Shown here one piece after another: positions 28,316 through 35,998 of a DNA stretch of 64,000 bases. The notes under the pieces were generated by a model that saw nothing but the letters and a program-made list of their open reading frames with translations, was not told where the DNA came from and searched no databases. Source of the DNA: Cyclobacterium sp. 1_MG-2023. GTDB lineage: Bacteria > Bacteroidota > Bacteroidia > Cytophagales > Cyclobacteriaceae. The position numbers were made by a program, and so were the translations under genes. Position 1 is the stretch's first letter, and each line of letters opens with the position of its first letter. The DNA lies in the NCBI RefSeq assembly GCF_030546805.1, contig NZ_JAUOPC010000008.1, positions 62,001 through 126,000 of the forward strand, in the 5' to 3' direction.

Positions 28316-28641
28316 TTAACAAAAGAGATCGGGGGAAATGACATGATTCCTAATACAAAATTTGCAGGAATAATAGTTATTCCCCTTCAATACATTCAAA
28401 GGAATTTTAAAACCAATATAGGCGGTAGGCCTTCTATTTCATAATTCGGGTTCAAGAACAATTGCCATTGTTTTTAAAGAACCATCACACACCCTTGTTG
28501 TAATTAGCTATTGGTAGAATATTTTTTTTAGGGTATATTCAAGCCTTGTTTTCTTCCTTGACATTTCTTAAACAGGGAATATACAAGCGAAACCACTTAT
28601 AAAATTGAATTGATTCTAAAAGTCAACAACCAAAACCTCCC
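28316..28641. other. Intergenic region
   Basis: 326 AT-rich bases between two plus-strand genes. I see no convincing terminator, promoter or reading frame. Confidence 0.5.
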
Positions 28642-29514
28642 ATGAAAACACAACCGCAGCCAATAAAAGTAATGCTTACCCTTTGCTCCTTGTTTTTCTC
28701 ACTTGTTTTCGTGGCGCAAGCTCAAAATGAAGATCTCATTCACATTTGGCCGGATAAAGTGCCGGGAGAAACAGGCCCAAAACACCCTGCAGTGGTCACA
28801 GACAATCACAGTGGAGACGTGACTAGGTTGACAGATGTTACTGATCCTACTTTAAAGGTATTCTTGCCTGATGCAAATGTTAATAATGGAGCCGCGGTAA
28901 TTGTATGCCCCGGAGGAGGTTATCGCATTTTGGCCATCGATAAAGAAGGACATGAAGTGGCTGAGTGGTTTACCACTTTGGGCTACACCGCCTTCGTTTT
29001 GGAATACCGGGTCCCTGAAAAACAGGATGGGGCTTTGAATGATATACAGCGTGCCATTAGAATCGTTAGAAGCGGGGCAGATGAATGGAAATTAGATACC
29101 GATAAGATTGGTGTGATTGGTTTCTCTGCTGGAGGTAGTTTGGCTGCCAGAGCAAGCACAAGGTACAATGAGGAAACTTATACAGCGCAAGATGCCAAGG
29201 ACAAAGTCTCATCCAAACCAAATTTCGCCATGTTGATCTACCCTGCTTACCTTGACAAGGGTGAAAATAGAAGCCTTACCCCGGAATTGAATGTAAACGA
29301 AAATACCCCTCCCATGTTTCTTTTTGCTACAGCAGACGATTCCCATGCCAATAGTGCACTGGTAATGGCCACCGCTTTGCGAGACAACAAAGTACCAGTT
29401 TCCTTGCACCTTCTACCCAAAGGCGGACATGGCTATGGACTAAGGAATGGCAACCCTGGCGCAGAAACCTGGCCGGCATTGGCCGAAACTTGGCTTAAAG
29501 CAACGGTAAAATAA
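28642..29514 (+). CDS. Exported alpha/beta-hydrolase, carbohydrate esterase-like
   Basis: 290 residues with a signal peptide ending near FVAQAQ. An oxyanion-hole motif VIVCPGGGY and nucleophile Ser in IGVIGFSAGGSLAARAS are followed by the acid in FATADDS and the His in PKGGHGYGL. The pattern fits the group of bacterial carbohydrate esterases often annotated as acetyl xylan esterase or endo-1,4-beta-xylanase B-like. It would act in the periplasm on acetylated or feruloylated glycans. The substrate is not proven. No glycosidase is next to it. Confidence 0.86.
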   Translation: MKTQPQPIKVMLTLCSLFFSLVFVAQAQNEDLIHIWPDKVPGETGPKHPAVVTDNHSGDVTRLTDVTDPTLKVFLPDANVNNGAAVIVCPGGGYRILAIDKEGHEVAEWFTTLGYTAFVLEYRVPEKQDGALNDIQRAIRIVRSGADEWKLDTDKIGVIGFSAGGSLAARASTRYNEETYTAQDAKDKVSSKPNFAMLIYPAYLDKGENRSLTPELNVNENTPPMFLFATADDSHANSALVMATALRDNKVPVSLHLLPKGGHGYGLRNGNPGAETWPALAETWLKATVK

Positions 29515-30190
29515 TCGATATTAAGATTTTTTTAAGGTAAATAACATAGATTGGGCTAGGCCATTGCAGATGACCTGTACTGTACAATTTTGTAAATTTC
29601 GGATCCCAATTTTGAAAAACTGATAGCTACAATTACAGCCAAAACTTGGCTGTAATTGTATGGTAGATTATCAACTGATACCAAGGATTAAATAAAAATA
29701 GACCTTCCAAATGCCAACTAAACAATGTAGTGGCTAGAAAAACCCAAGCTTATCTTTGCCTTAATAAACCTTAGGTCGGATGGGGAGATTTAATATAAAT
29801 AGCAATTCATAAAAGGAACTTACTATTGGATTTCTTTTCTTGTTAACTTTTTAGAAATCAAGGAAGTATTTTTTGGATTTTGGCAAAACATTTGTGCATA
29901 TGGTAGCCATAGATATTGGCCAAAAACAATATTACCTGTCAATCATATTGGCAAAACCAAGGGAGAAATTTCAGGCTTTATCCTCTCAATAGGCAATCGT
30001 AATTCCAACATGCATCCTATTGTAAAACGGGTAAAAATTATTTGGATAAACTTAAATCATCCAAATGTCCGGAAAAAGTCAGCATTTACGGACGGTCTTA
30101 AAATTGTAACAGTACCCAAACACACCTAAGCTCCCTGGCCATTTTATATCCATCCGGAATAAATTCGCCGTATAAAAATCAAATAGATTC
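29515..30190. other. Long intergenic region with a hairpin
   Basis: 676 bases with no reading frame that I can support on either strand. Its main feature is the perfect inverted repeat at 29628-29660. Base composition is like that of other spacers. It may hold the promoter of the GltS-type gene or a small RNA, but I see no decisive signal. Confidence 0.5.
29628..29660. repeat. Perfect 13-base inverted repeat
   Basis: TACAATTACAGCC (29628-29640) pairs with GGCTGTAATTGTA (29648-29660) across a seven-base loop. Neither side has a T run, so it is not a standard terminator. Confidence 0.7.
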
Positions 30191-31537
30191 ATGGAGAAAT
30201 TTGCGACATTTGAGTTTTTTAATGCCTTGCTACTGATTACCCTTTTCCTCTTTATTGCCTATCTGCTTAAAGAGGCTTTCCTAAAGAAGCTTATGATCCC
30301 TGCCTCCTTAATTGGCGGTGTACTGGCACTGTTGCTTGGACCGGATCTTCTGGGTCCCCTTATCTCAGAAAGTATTGGCATAAACGCCCTACCTAAAGGA
30401 CTGCTACCTGAAGCCAGTGTAAGCATTTGGAAAGATTTTCCGGCTTATCTAATTGTGGTCGTTTTTGCCGGCTTGTTTCTAGGTAAAAACATTCCTGACT
30501 TCAAGACCATCCTAAATAAAAGCATGCCCAACCTATGTTTTGGCTATACCTTAGCACTAGGTCAATACATCGTCGGTTTACTTATTGCTATCTTACTGCT
30601 TAAGCCAATCTTTGACATTGATGCGGTTTCCGGGGCTTTGATAGCCATCGGTTTTCAAGGAGGGCATGGTACAGTTGCCGGCTTAAAGAATACATTCTCC
30701 GCCATCGATTTTGAACAGGGAGTAGACCTAGGGCTCGGTATTGCCACCATAGGGCTGGTTTCAGCCATAATTTTTGGCACCATTATGTCTAATGTAAATG
30801 GTAAGGAGGAAACACATGATATGAAAATGTCGGACAATGGAGAGAAAGACGACAACTTGGAAAAAGTAAAGAAGGTGTCTTTCCCTTTACAGATAGCCAT
30901 CGTAGGGCTCACCATAATTTTAGGCTGGCTATTTTTAAAAGGACTATCTTATGGAGAGATGGCTATATTTTCTCAAGAAGAGTCAAAAATAAATAAATTT
31001 ATTCCATTGTTTCCCGTCGCTATGCTTGCCGGTTTAGCGGTACAAGTGTTTGCTGAAAAAGCAAAATTAACAGGCTATATCAGTAGAAAACACATCAATT
31101 ATATCACCAACCTCTCACTGGACCTACTTATCGTGGCAGCCATTGGAAGCCTTTCCATTAAAGCCTTGACGGATAATTTGGCTCCATTATTAATCCTTGG
31201 TGGAGCCGGCGTCGGCTATAATATTGCCATTTATTTTTTGATGGGGAAAATTTTCTTTCCCAAAGAATGGCGATTAAGGGCCTTAGGAGAATTTGGTCAA
31301 TCTACAGGCACCACAGCCATTGGATTAATTTTGATCAAAAGAGCGGGCACTAAAGCAGAAAAATTCACCTCCACCTTTAGCTATAAGCAACCCCTCTATG
31401 AACCCATCGTTGGTGGGGGGATTGTTACCGGTATAGCCCTTCCGCTAATCAGTAATGTGGGCGTTTATCCTTTTATCGGGGGTACGGTGCTTTTATTAGC
31501 AACATTATTGCTGCTTTATTTTAAATTCTACAAATAG
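30191..31537 (+). CDS. Sodium/glutamate symporter family carrier (GltS-like)
   Basis: 448 residues with about 10-12 membrane spans. The family's pore motif is clear in GALIAIGFQGGHGTVAGL (about residues 148-165), and a related half-repeat occurs near GEFGQSTGTTAIGLILI. A charged loop (about 212-235) joins the two halves. GltS carriers import glutamate with sodium at the inner membrane. The chain is somewhat longer than E. coli GltS and the substrate may differ. A small membrane-protein gene follows 86 bases later. Confidence 0.85.
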   Translation: MEKFATFEFFNALLLITLFLFIAYLLKEAFLKKLMIPASLIGGVLALLLGPDLLGPLISESIGINALPKGLLPEASVSIWKDFPAYLIVVVFAGLFLGKNIPDFKTILNKSMPNLCFGYTLALGQYIVGLLIAILLLKPIFDIDAVSGALIAIGFQGGHGTVAGLKNTFSAIDFEQGVDLGLGIATIGLVSAIIFGTIMSNVNGKEETHDMKMSDNGEKDDNLEKVKKVSFPLQIAIVGLTIILGWLFLKGLSYGEMAIFSQEESKINKFIPLFPVAMLAGLAVQVFAEKAKLTGYISRKHINYITNLSLDLLIVAAIGSLSIKALTDNLAPLLILGGAGVGYNIAIYFLMGKIFFPKEWRLRALGEFGQSTGTTAIGLILIKRAGTKAEKFTSTFSYKQPLYEPIVGGGIVTGIALPLISNVGVYPFIGGTVLLLATLLLLYFKFYK

Positions 31538-31623
31538 CCATATAAATTAATTTGAGTTATTAATAACTTCTGTAACCATTGTCACCTTTTTGAAGAAGTT
31601 GTCTTTTTATCTTTGGATAAGAA

Positions 31624-31890
31624 ATGATGGAAAGCATGGTCAGAAAAGAAGTTAACACAGTTAAGAATCCCATTAATAATTGGACATTGGTGCTGATCAT
31701 GTGCGCATGGTTGGGATTGGCACCTTTTTTCCCGGAACCTCATATATGGGGAAAAATTAAATGGATTGCCGGTGGAGCCAATGGCATGCAATTAATCGAT
31801 TGGGGAGATTTTATTTTGCATGGTTTCCCTTGGTTATTATTGGGCCGACTTGTTTTCCTCAAATTCAAACCCGGGGCAGTAAAGGCTTGA
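31624..31890 (+). CDS. Small two-span membrane protein
   Basis: 88 residues. A first span (NWTLVLIMCAWLGLAPF) is followed by FPEPHIWGKIKWIAGG and a second span (FILHGFPWLLLGRLVFL). From memory, similar short proteins with LGLAPFxPEPHxxxK and a late LLHGxPLLL segment are found in proteobacteria next to transport genes, so I believe the gene is real. The function is unknown. The start could also be Met2 or Met5. It lies 86 bases after the GltS-like gene on the same strand. Confidence 0.65.
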   Translation: MMESMVRKEVNTVKNPINNWTLVLIMCAWLGLAPFFPEPHIWGKIKWIAGGANGMQLIDWGDFILHGFPWLLLGRLVFLKFKPGAVKA

Positions 31891-31929
31891 TAGGGACGTT
31901 TTTAAGGAGGTTTGCCATTTTTTACCGGC

Positions 31930-31949
31930 CCCTGAGCGGAACCGAAGGG
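31930..31949. repeat. Inverted copy of the GC-rich repeat unit
   Basis: The sequence around GAGCGGAACCGAA is the reverse complement, with few changes, of the TTCGACTCCGCTC core of the tandem repeat that follows. The two could fold into a long hairpin. Confidence 0.6.
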
Positions 31950-31976
31950 GTAGGTGGACGAGGACGATATCCTATG

Positions 31977-32072
31977 GTTTCGACTCCGCTCAACCGCCAG
32001 GTTTCGGCTCCGCTCAACCGCCAGGCTTCGACTCCGCTCAGCCAACGGGTTTCGATTCCGCTCAACCGCCGG
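31977..32072. repeat. Four tandem copies of a 24-base GC-rich repeat
   Basis: Units at 31977-32000, 32001-32024, 32025-32048 and 32049-32072 share the core TTCGACTCCGCTCAACCGCC with a few substitutions each; a decayed fifth unit follows. The cluster is much richer in G+C than its surroundings. Period 24 keeps frame in translation, which explains a spurious repetitive plus-strand frame. Confidence 0.85.
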
Positions 32073-32119
32073 TAGGCTTTGACGCTGCTCTGCAACCCAA
32101 CAGATTGCTTCTTTTATAA

Positions 32120-32150
32120 ATCAAACGCCTCTAAATTTCAGAGGTTTGAT
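32120..32150 (-). terminator. Hairpin after the PAS/GAF protein gene
   Basis: Nested stems ATCAAA/TTTGAT (32120-32125, 32145-32150) and CCTCT/AGAGG (32128-32132, 32140-32144) lie just after the stop of the minus-strand gene. The T run is weak. Confidence 0.45.
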
Positions 32151-32163
32151 ATTTATTCAATAT

Positions 32164-35100
32164 TTAACCTATATCTTCTGCGTTTATTTTTCTGGTAATA
32201 TCTTTAATCACCTCATCCAATTCATGAGCTGATGTTGTGATCATTTCTATTATTTGATTCTTGGTAATTTCCTCATCATCATCAATAACTTCGAAAAGAT
32301 TAATTAATCCCATGATTCTTGCAAGAGGAGCTCGAATTACATGCGATTGAAGCCAGGCTATTTCTTTTAGCTTTTCGTTCTGGTTTTTTATTTTATTTAA
32401 TTGTTCGCGCGAAGAAGTAACATCTAAAGTTGAACCAATTGACCTCATTGGCTTACCAGCTTCATCTCTTAGAATATAACAACGATCAATAAGGTAAATT
32501 ATACCTCCCTTTTCTGATTTCACTTTATACTCTGAATTCCAATAGGATTTATTTTTATCAGCTAAAGTTTCTTGAAAAGTCTCCCAAATATTATCCCTCT
32601 CCTCAGTTATAATCTTACTAAACCATGAATTATTTTTATTATAGGCTTCATTACTTCTGAATTCAAACATTGATTTCCCCCCATTGCCTCTAGTTATTAT
32701 ACCGTTTTGGTGGTCAAGCTCCCAAATAATCTCGTTACTGGCTTGCATAGCCAACCTAAATCGCTCATTGCTAAGGGATAACTCTTTTTCATAAAGCTTT
32801 CTTTCCGTGATATCTTGTATGGTTCCTTCTATTCGGAAGGGTTGGCCTTGTTTATCCGTTAACAATCGAATTTCTTGATGAACCCATTTAATATTTCCTT
32901 TCCCTGTGGATAAACGGTGTTCAAAACCCTTAGCTATATCCGCATCAAGTAATCCAATTGAATCGTTTTCAATCAGATGCCGATCTTCAGGATGGAAAGT
33001 TTGGGCAATATTGTTTTGGGTTGGAATAAAATCATGAGGAGAATAGCCATAAATGCGATAGGTTTCTTCAGACCAAACAGAAAGCTCAGAATCAAGATCC
33101 CTAAACCAATAGCCAAGCTTGGCTATTTTTTGGGCGGTTTTTAATTGCTTATATGCCACTTCTAATTTTTCCTGAACCAATCTTTCTTCTGTGATATCCT
33201 TAGCGACCGCTACAATGATTTTTGACTCCTGAATGACCGTACCGTTCCAAACCAACCATTTAATACTCCCATCAGATGTTACAAAGCGGGCTTCATATTT
33301 TGGATAGGATGCATGAGATAGTGACGACGTAGGAGTTATAGAAGATTGAAGGATTGCTTGAGATTCCTGTTTATCATCTTTGTGAATAAAATGATATATT
33401 GGGGTAGACAATAATTTTTCTTCCTCATACCCCAACAAATTTTGAAAGGCTTTGTTGAACTTTTTGATGTATCCATCAAAGCCTATGATACAATGAGGAT
33501 CCGGAGAAATATTAAAAAAATTGCGGTATTCTTCTTCAGTAATTTTTTGCTTAACAACCGGCCCAAGTAATTGGGTGACTTCTTTAAGCAAATTATATTC
33601 CTCTACTATTGTATCTCCCTGATTTGTAGAAAAACAAAGAATGCAACCAATAAACTCGTTGTTATAAGAAATGGGAAAGCCCATTGCTGTATTAAAGTTA
33701 GCGGGTTGGCGGACAAATTCCTTTTTGTATGGCAAATCCCTCCACAACATAGGACTATTTTCTTTCCAAATATATCCCGGAAGACCTGAGCCTAGAGTAA
33801 AAGAATTGAATTCTTTTCCGTATTCGTAAAACGAAGAAATTTTTTCATTTTGAAAAGAATAAGAAATCAAGTCCAATCGACTTGCATCTTGAGAGACCAA
33901 CCAAATTTCACTAGAATCGATACCATTTAAATCCGTTAATTGGCTTATCGCCTGATTGAAACAAGAGGACAAATTTCCAGGCTGACCTATTCCCTTGGTC
34001 AAAGAGGCTGCTAGCCTTTCGATCTGTCTTTTTTTCACCTCAGTAGTGACTTCATATGTATTTGCCACTATCCCTTCAATTAATGGGGTATCAAGGTGAT
34101 TGGACAATTCCGTTTGAATCCATCTCCAGTTCCCATTTGCATCAATAAACCGATAAGGTTCAATTGTAACATATTTTGATTCAGATATTATAGTTAATTG
34201 CTTCTTTAAGCGTGGAATATCTTCTTTATGGATAAAATCGAAGGCATTTTTCCCAATAAGCTCATCCGGAGAAATTCCCAATATTGTTTTAGAAGTAGAG
34301 ACCACGTTTTTATAGTATCCATTAGCATCAAGAATGGCAATAAGATCTTGCCCATTTTCAATCAAAGACTTAAACTTCGCCTCTCTGTAGGAAAGCTCTT
34401 GAAATGCTTCAAGCTGTTTAATCACATGCCCTAAGTTGGATGTAAGTACATGTATCAATTGAAACTCTTCTTCAGAAAATTCTCGCTCTTGCGTACAATT
34501 ATCAAAGCCAATAAAACCATAAAATAAATCATTGACCCATAATGGAAGGACAAGTATAGATTTGATTTCAAGCTGCAATAGGAGGTCTTTCGTGGCCGAC
34601 TGAGGAAGATCTTTAACTATGGCCTCAAAATTCTTTTTCTTTAGTAAAGGTTCCATAAATAAAGGAAGCTCAGAGAATGGAATGTTTTGAAGCTCCTGAT
34701 TATCAAGCTGTGGTATAGTATTTTCATTGCTCCATTCTACCCTCTGGGAAGTGGTTCTATCTTTTAGGTTATTTTGGAAAAAGTAGATCCGATCAATCCC
34801 AATGGTTTCCCCAACGGTTTTAAAACAGGTATTTAAAGATTGAAGCCAGTCATTGGTTTTCAAAAGTAATTGGCTTATGGTGCCAATCGCTGTTAAATAA
34901 TTCTTTTGTCCCTCTATTTTTTGCTCTCTTTCATATCGGTCTGTCAGATCAATGGCTGTAACTATCTCAGCGCTTTTTCCTTTAAAGGAAATATGATTAC
35001 TTTTTATCTTTACATAAATTACGCTACCATCCTGTTTTCTATGTCTAAAAAGACTTTCTTTATACAATTCAGAACGGGTTCTGGCTTCTTTTACTGCTTT

Positions 35101-35307
35101 CTCTAGTCTTGGGATATCCTCCGGAGGACGAATGTCCTTAATCGTCATATTCAAAAATTCTTTCTCATTATAACCATAAGAACGAATGGCCTCCTTGTTT
35201 ACTGCAAGAAAACGAAATGATTCCAAATCATAAATCCACATTGGAAAAGGAGCAAAATCAAAAATGGATTGATCCATATTTTTTTCAAAATTTTTACATG
35301 TAATCAT
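32164..35307 (-). CDS. Multi-PAS/GAF sensor protein ending in a DHp-like region, no ATPase domain
   Basis: 1047 residues, no membrane span. By eye the order is PAS (about 5-125), GAF (140-300), PAS (310-425), GAF (430-590) and three PAS domains (600-980, with S-box/PAC ends such as VAVAKDITEER and EGTIQDITERKLYE). A short helical region contains WLQSHVIRAPLARIMGLINL with His989, like the DHp phospho-acceptor helix of histidine kinases. The chain stops about 58 residues later, before any N, G1 or G2 ATPase boxes. From memory, Cytophagales proteins with this ending exist, so it may be a natural form that is phosphorylated by, or docks with, another kinase rather than a truncation. Its ligand is unknown. 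Confidence 0.88.
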   Translation of the reverse strand: MITCKNFEKNMDQSIFDFAPFPMWIYDLESFRFLAVNKEAIRSYGYNEKEFLNMTIKDIRPPEDIPRLEKAVKEARTRSELYKESLFRHRKQDGSVIYVKIKSNHISFKGKSAEIVTAIDLTDRYEREQKIEGQKNYLTAIGTISQLLLKTNDWLQSLNTCFKTVGETIGIDRIYFFQNNLKDRTTSQRVEWSNENTIPQLDNQELQNIPFSELPLFMEPLLKKKNFEAIVKDLPQSATKDLLLQLEIKSILVLPLWVNDLFYGFIGFDNCTQEREFSEEEFQLIHVLTSNLGHVIKQLEAFQELSYREAKFKSLIENGQDLIAILDANGYYKNVVSTSKTILGISPDELIGKNAFDFIHKEDIPRLKKQLTIISESKYVTIEPYRFIDANGNWRWIQTELSNHLDTPLIEGIVANTYEVTTEVKKRQIERLAASLTKGIGQPGNLSSCFNQAISQLTDLNGIDSSEIWLVSQDASRLDLISYSFQNEKISSFYEYGKEFNSFTLGSGLPGYIWKENSPMLWRDLPYKKEFVRQPANFNTAMGFPISYNNEFIGCILCFSTNQGDTIVEEYNLLKEVTQLLGPVVKQKITEEEYRNFFNISPDPHCIIGFDGYIKKFNKAFQNLLGYEEEKLLSTPIYHFIHKDDKQESQAILQSSITPTSSLSHASYPKYEARFVTSDGSIKWLVWNGTVIQESKIIVAVAKDITEERLVQEKLEVAYKQLKTAQKIAKLGYWFRDLDSELSVWSEETYRIYGYSPHDFIPTQNNIAQTFHPEDRHLIENDSIGLLDADIAKGFEHRLSTGKGNIKWVHQEIRLLTDKQGQPFRIEGTIQDITERKLYEKELSLSNERFRLAMQASNEIIWELDHQNGIITRGNGGKSMFEFRSNEAYNKNNSWFSKIITEERDNIWETFQETLADKNKSYWNSEYKVKSEKGGIIYLIDRCYILRDEAGKPMRSIGSTLDVTSSREQLNKIKNQNEKLKEIAWLQSHVIRAPLARIMGLINLFEVIDDDEEITKNQIIEMITTSAHELDEVIKDITRKINAEDIG

Positions 35308-35998
35308 TTACAAAAGATCGTGGTAAAACCACTAAACCCTACACCTATTAATAATAACAACATATAGATACCCTGCACAAATATAACTTTATTAAGATAA
35401 AATTAGGATGAAATGTAACTTTTTATTGAATAAACAATACTTAAACATAAATTTATTTTTAAAAGATAATGTAATACATCGCAATATTTCCCCAATCAAA
35501 AACTAAAAGGAAAAAGAGAATAAAGGTTTATACTTCACACAATTGGTGCCACTTGTCCAGTCCGTAATGTATCTTTTAAAATTAGCGTATATTTGTATAC
35601 CGATCTGCTCAACAAAGCTTTTCCCTACTGCTTGTAATTTAAAACTACAAATAACTATCCTCTTCAATGGGAAGAGGTTCGACATTATTAACACTCCCCA
35701 CTATTAAACCCGTGTGGTTGCAGCACTTGGAAAAAAATAGCTTGAAGTTTTTAAATATTGTACGTCTTAACCGACATCCCTCAATATATCTTTTGCTATT
35801 TAGGTTCTTACATTTATAACTATCGGAATTAGCGTGCCATTACAAATGGCATTAAGATAATTATGCCTTAAAGATATGCTTGGGAATAAAAGGATGTAAT
35901 TGCAAATTACAACTAGGTGGGAGACAACTGAATACTGAACGAAGCCAAAGTGGGATATTAAAGTAGAATTACTGCAAACCTAAATCCCTCAAGATAGC
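35308..35998. other. Long intergenic region carrying repeat copy A
   Basis: 691 AT-rich bases between two minus-strand genes. The right part (35828-35921) is repeat copy A. A 63-residue minus-strand frame at 35503-35694 has no recognisable character and is not called. Confidence 0.55.
35828..35921. repeat. Intergenic hairpin repeat, copy A
   Basis: It contains TGCCATT-ACA-AATGGCA (a perfect stem with a three-base loop), then GTAATT-GCA-AATTAC followed by ACTAGGTGGG. Both hairpins share an ATTxCAAAT core (plus strand). It lies about 80 bases downstream of the stop of the TPR gene. Confidence 0.65.

Noticed and set aside
31977-32072. Tandem 24-base repeats as a CRISPR array
   Set aside because: The units abut each other without unique spacers and no cas gene is near.
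31761-32075. 104-codon plus-strand frame with a repetitive STPLNRQ-like C terminus
   Set aside because: It overlaps the small membrane-protein gene in another frame and its C terminus is only the translated 24-base tandem repeat.
32073-32163. A lost ATPase domain downstream of the PAS/GAF protein
   Set aside because: Translation of the bases after the stop shows no N, G1 or G2 box remnants, only a hairpin and repeat sequence.
35503-35694. 63-codon minus-strand frame in the spacer before the TPR gene
   Set aside because: No recognisable motif, signal or neighbour link; it could be chance or a remnant.
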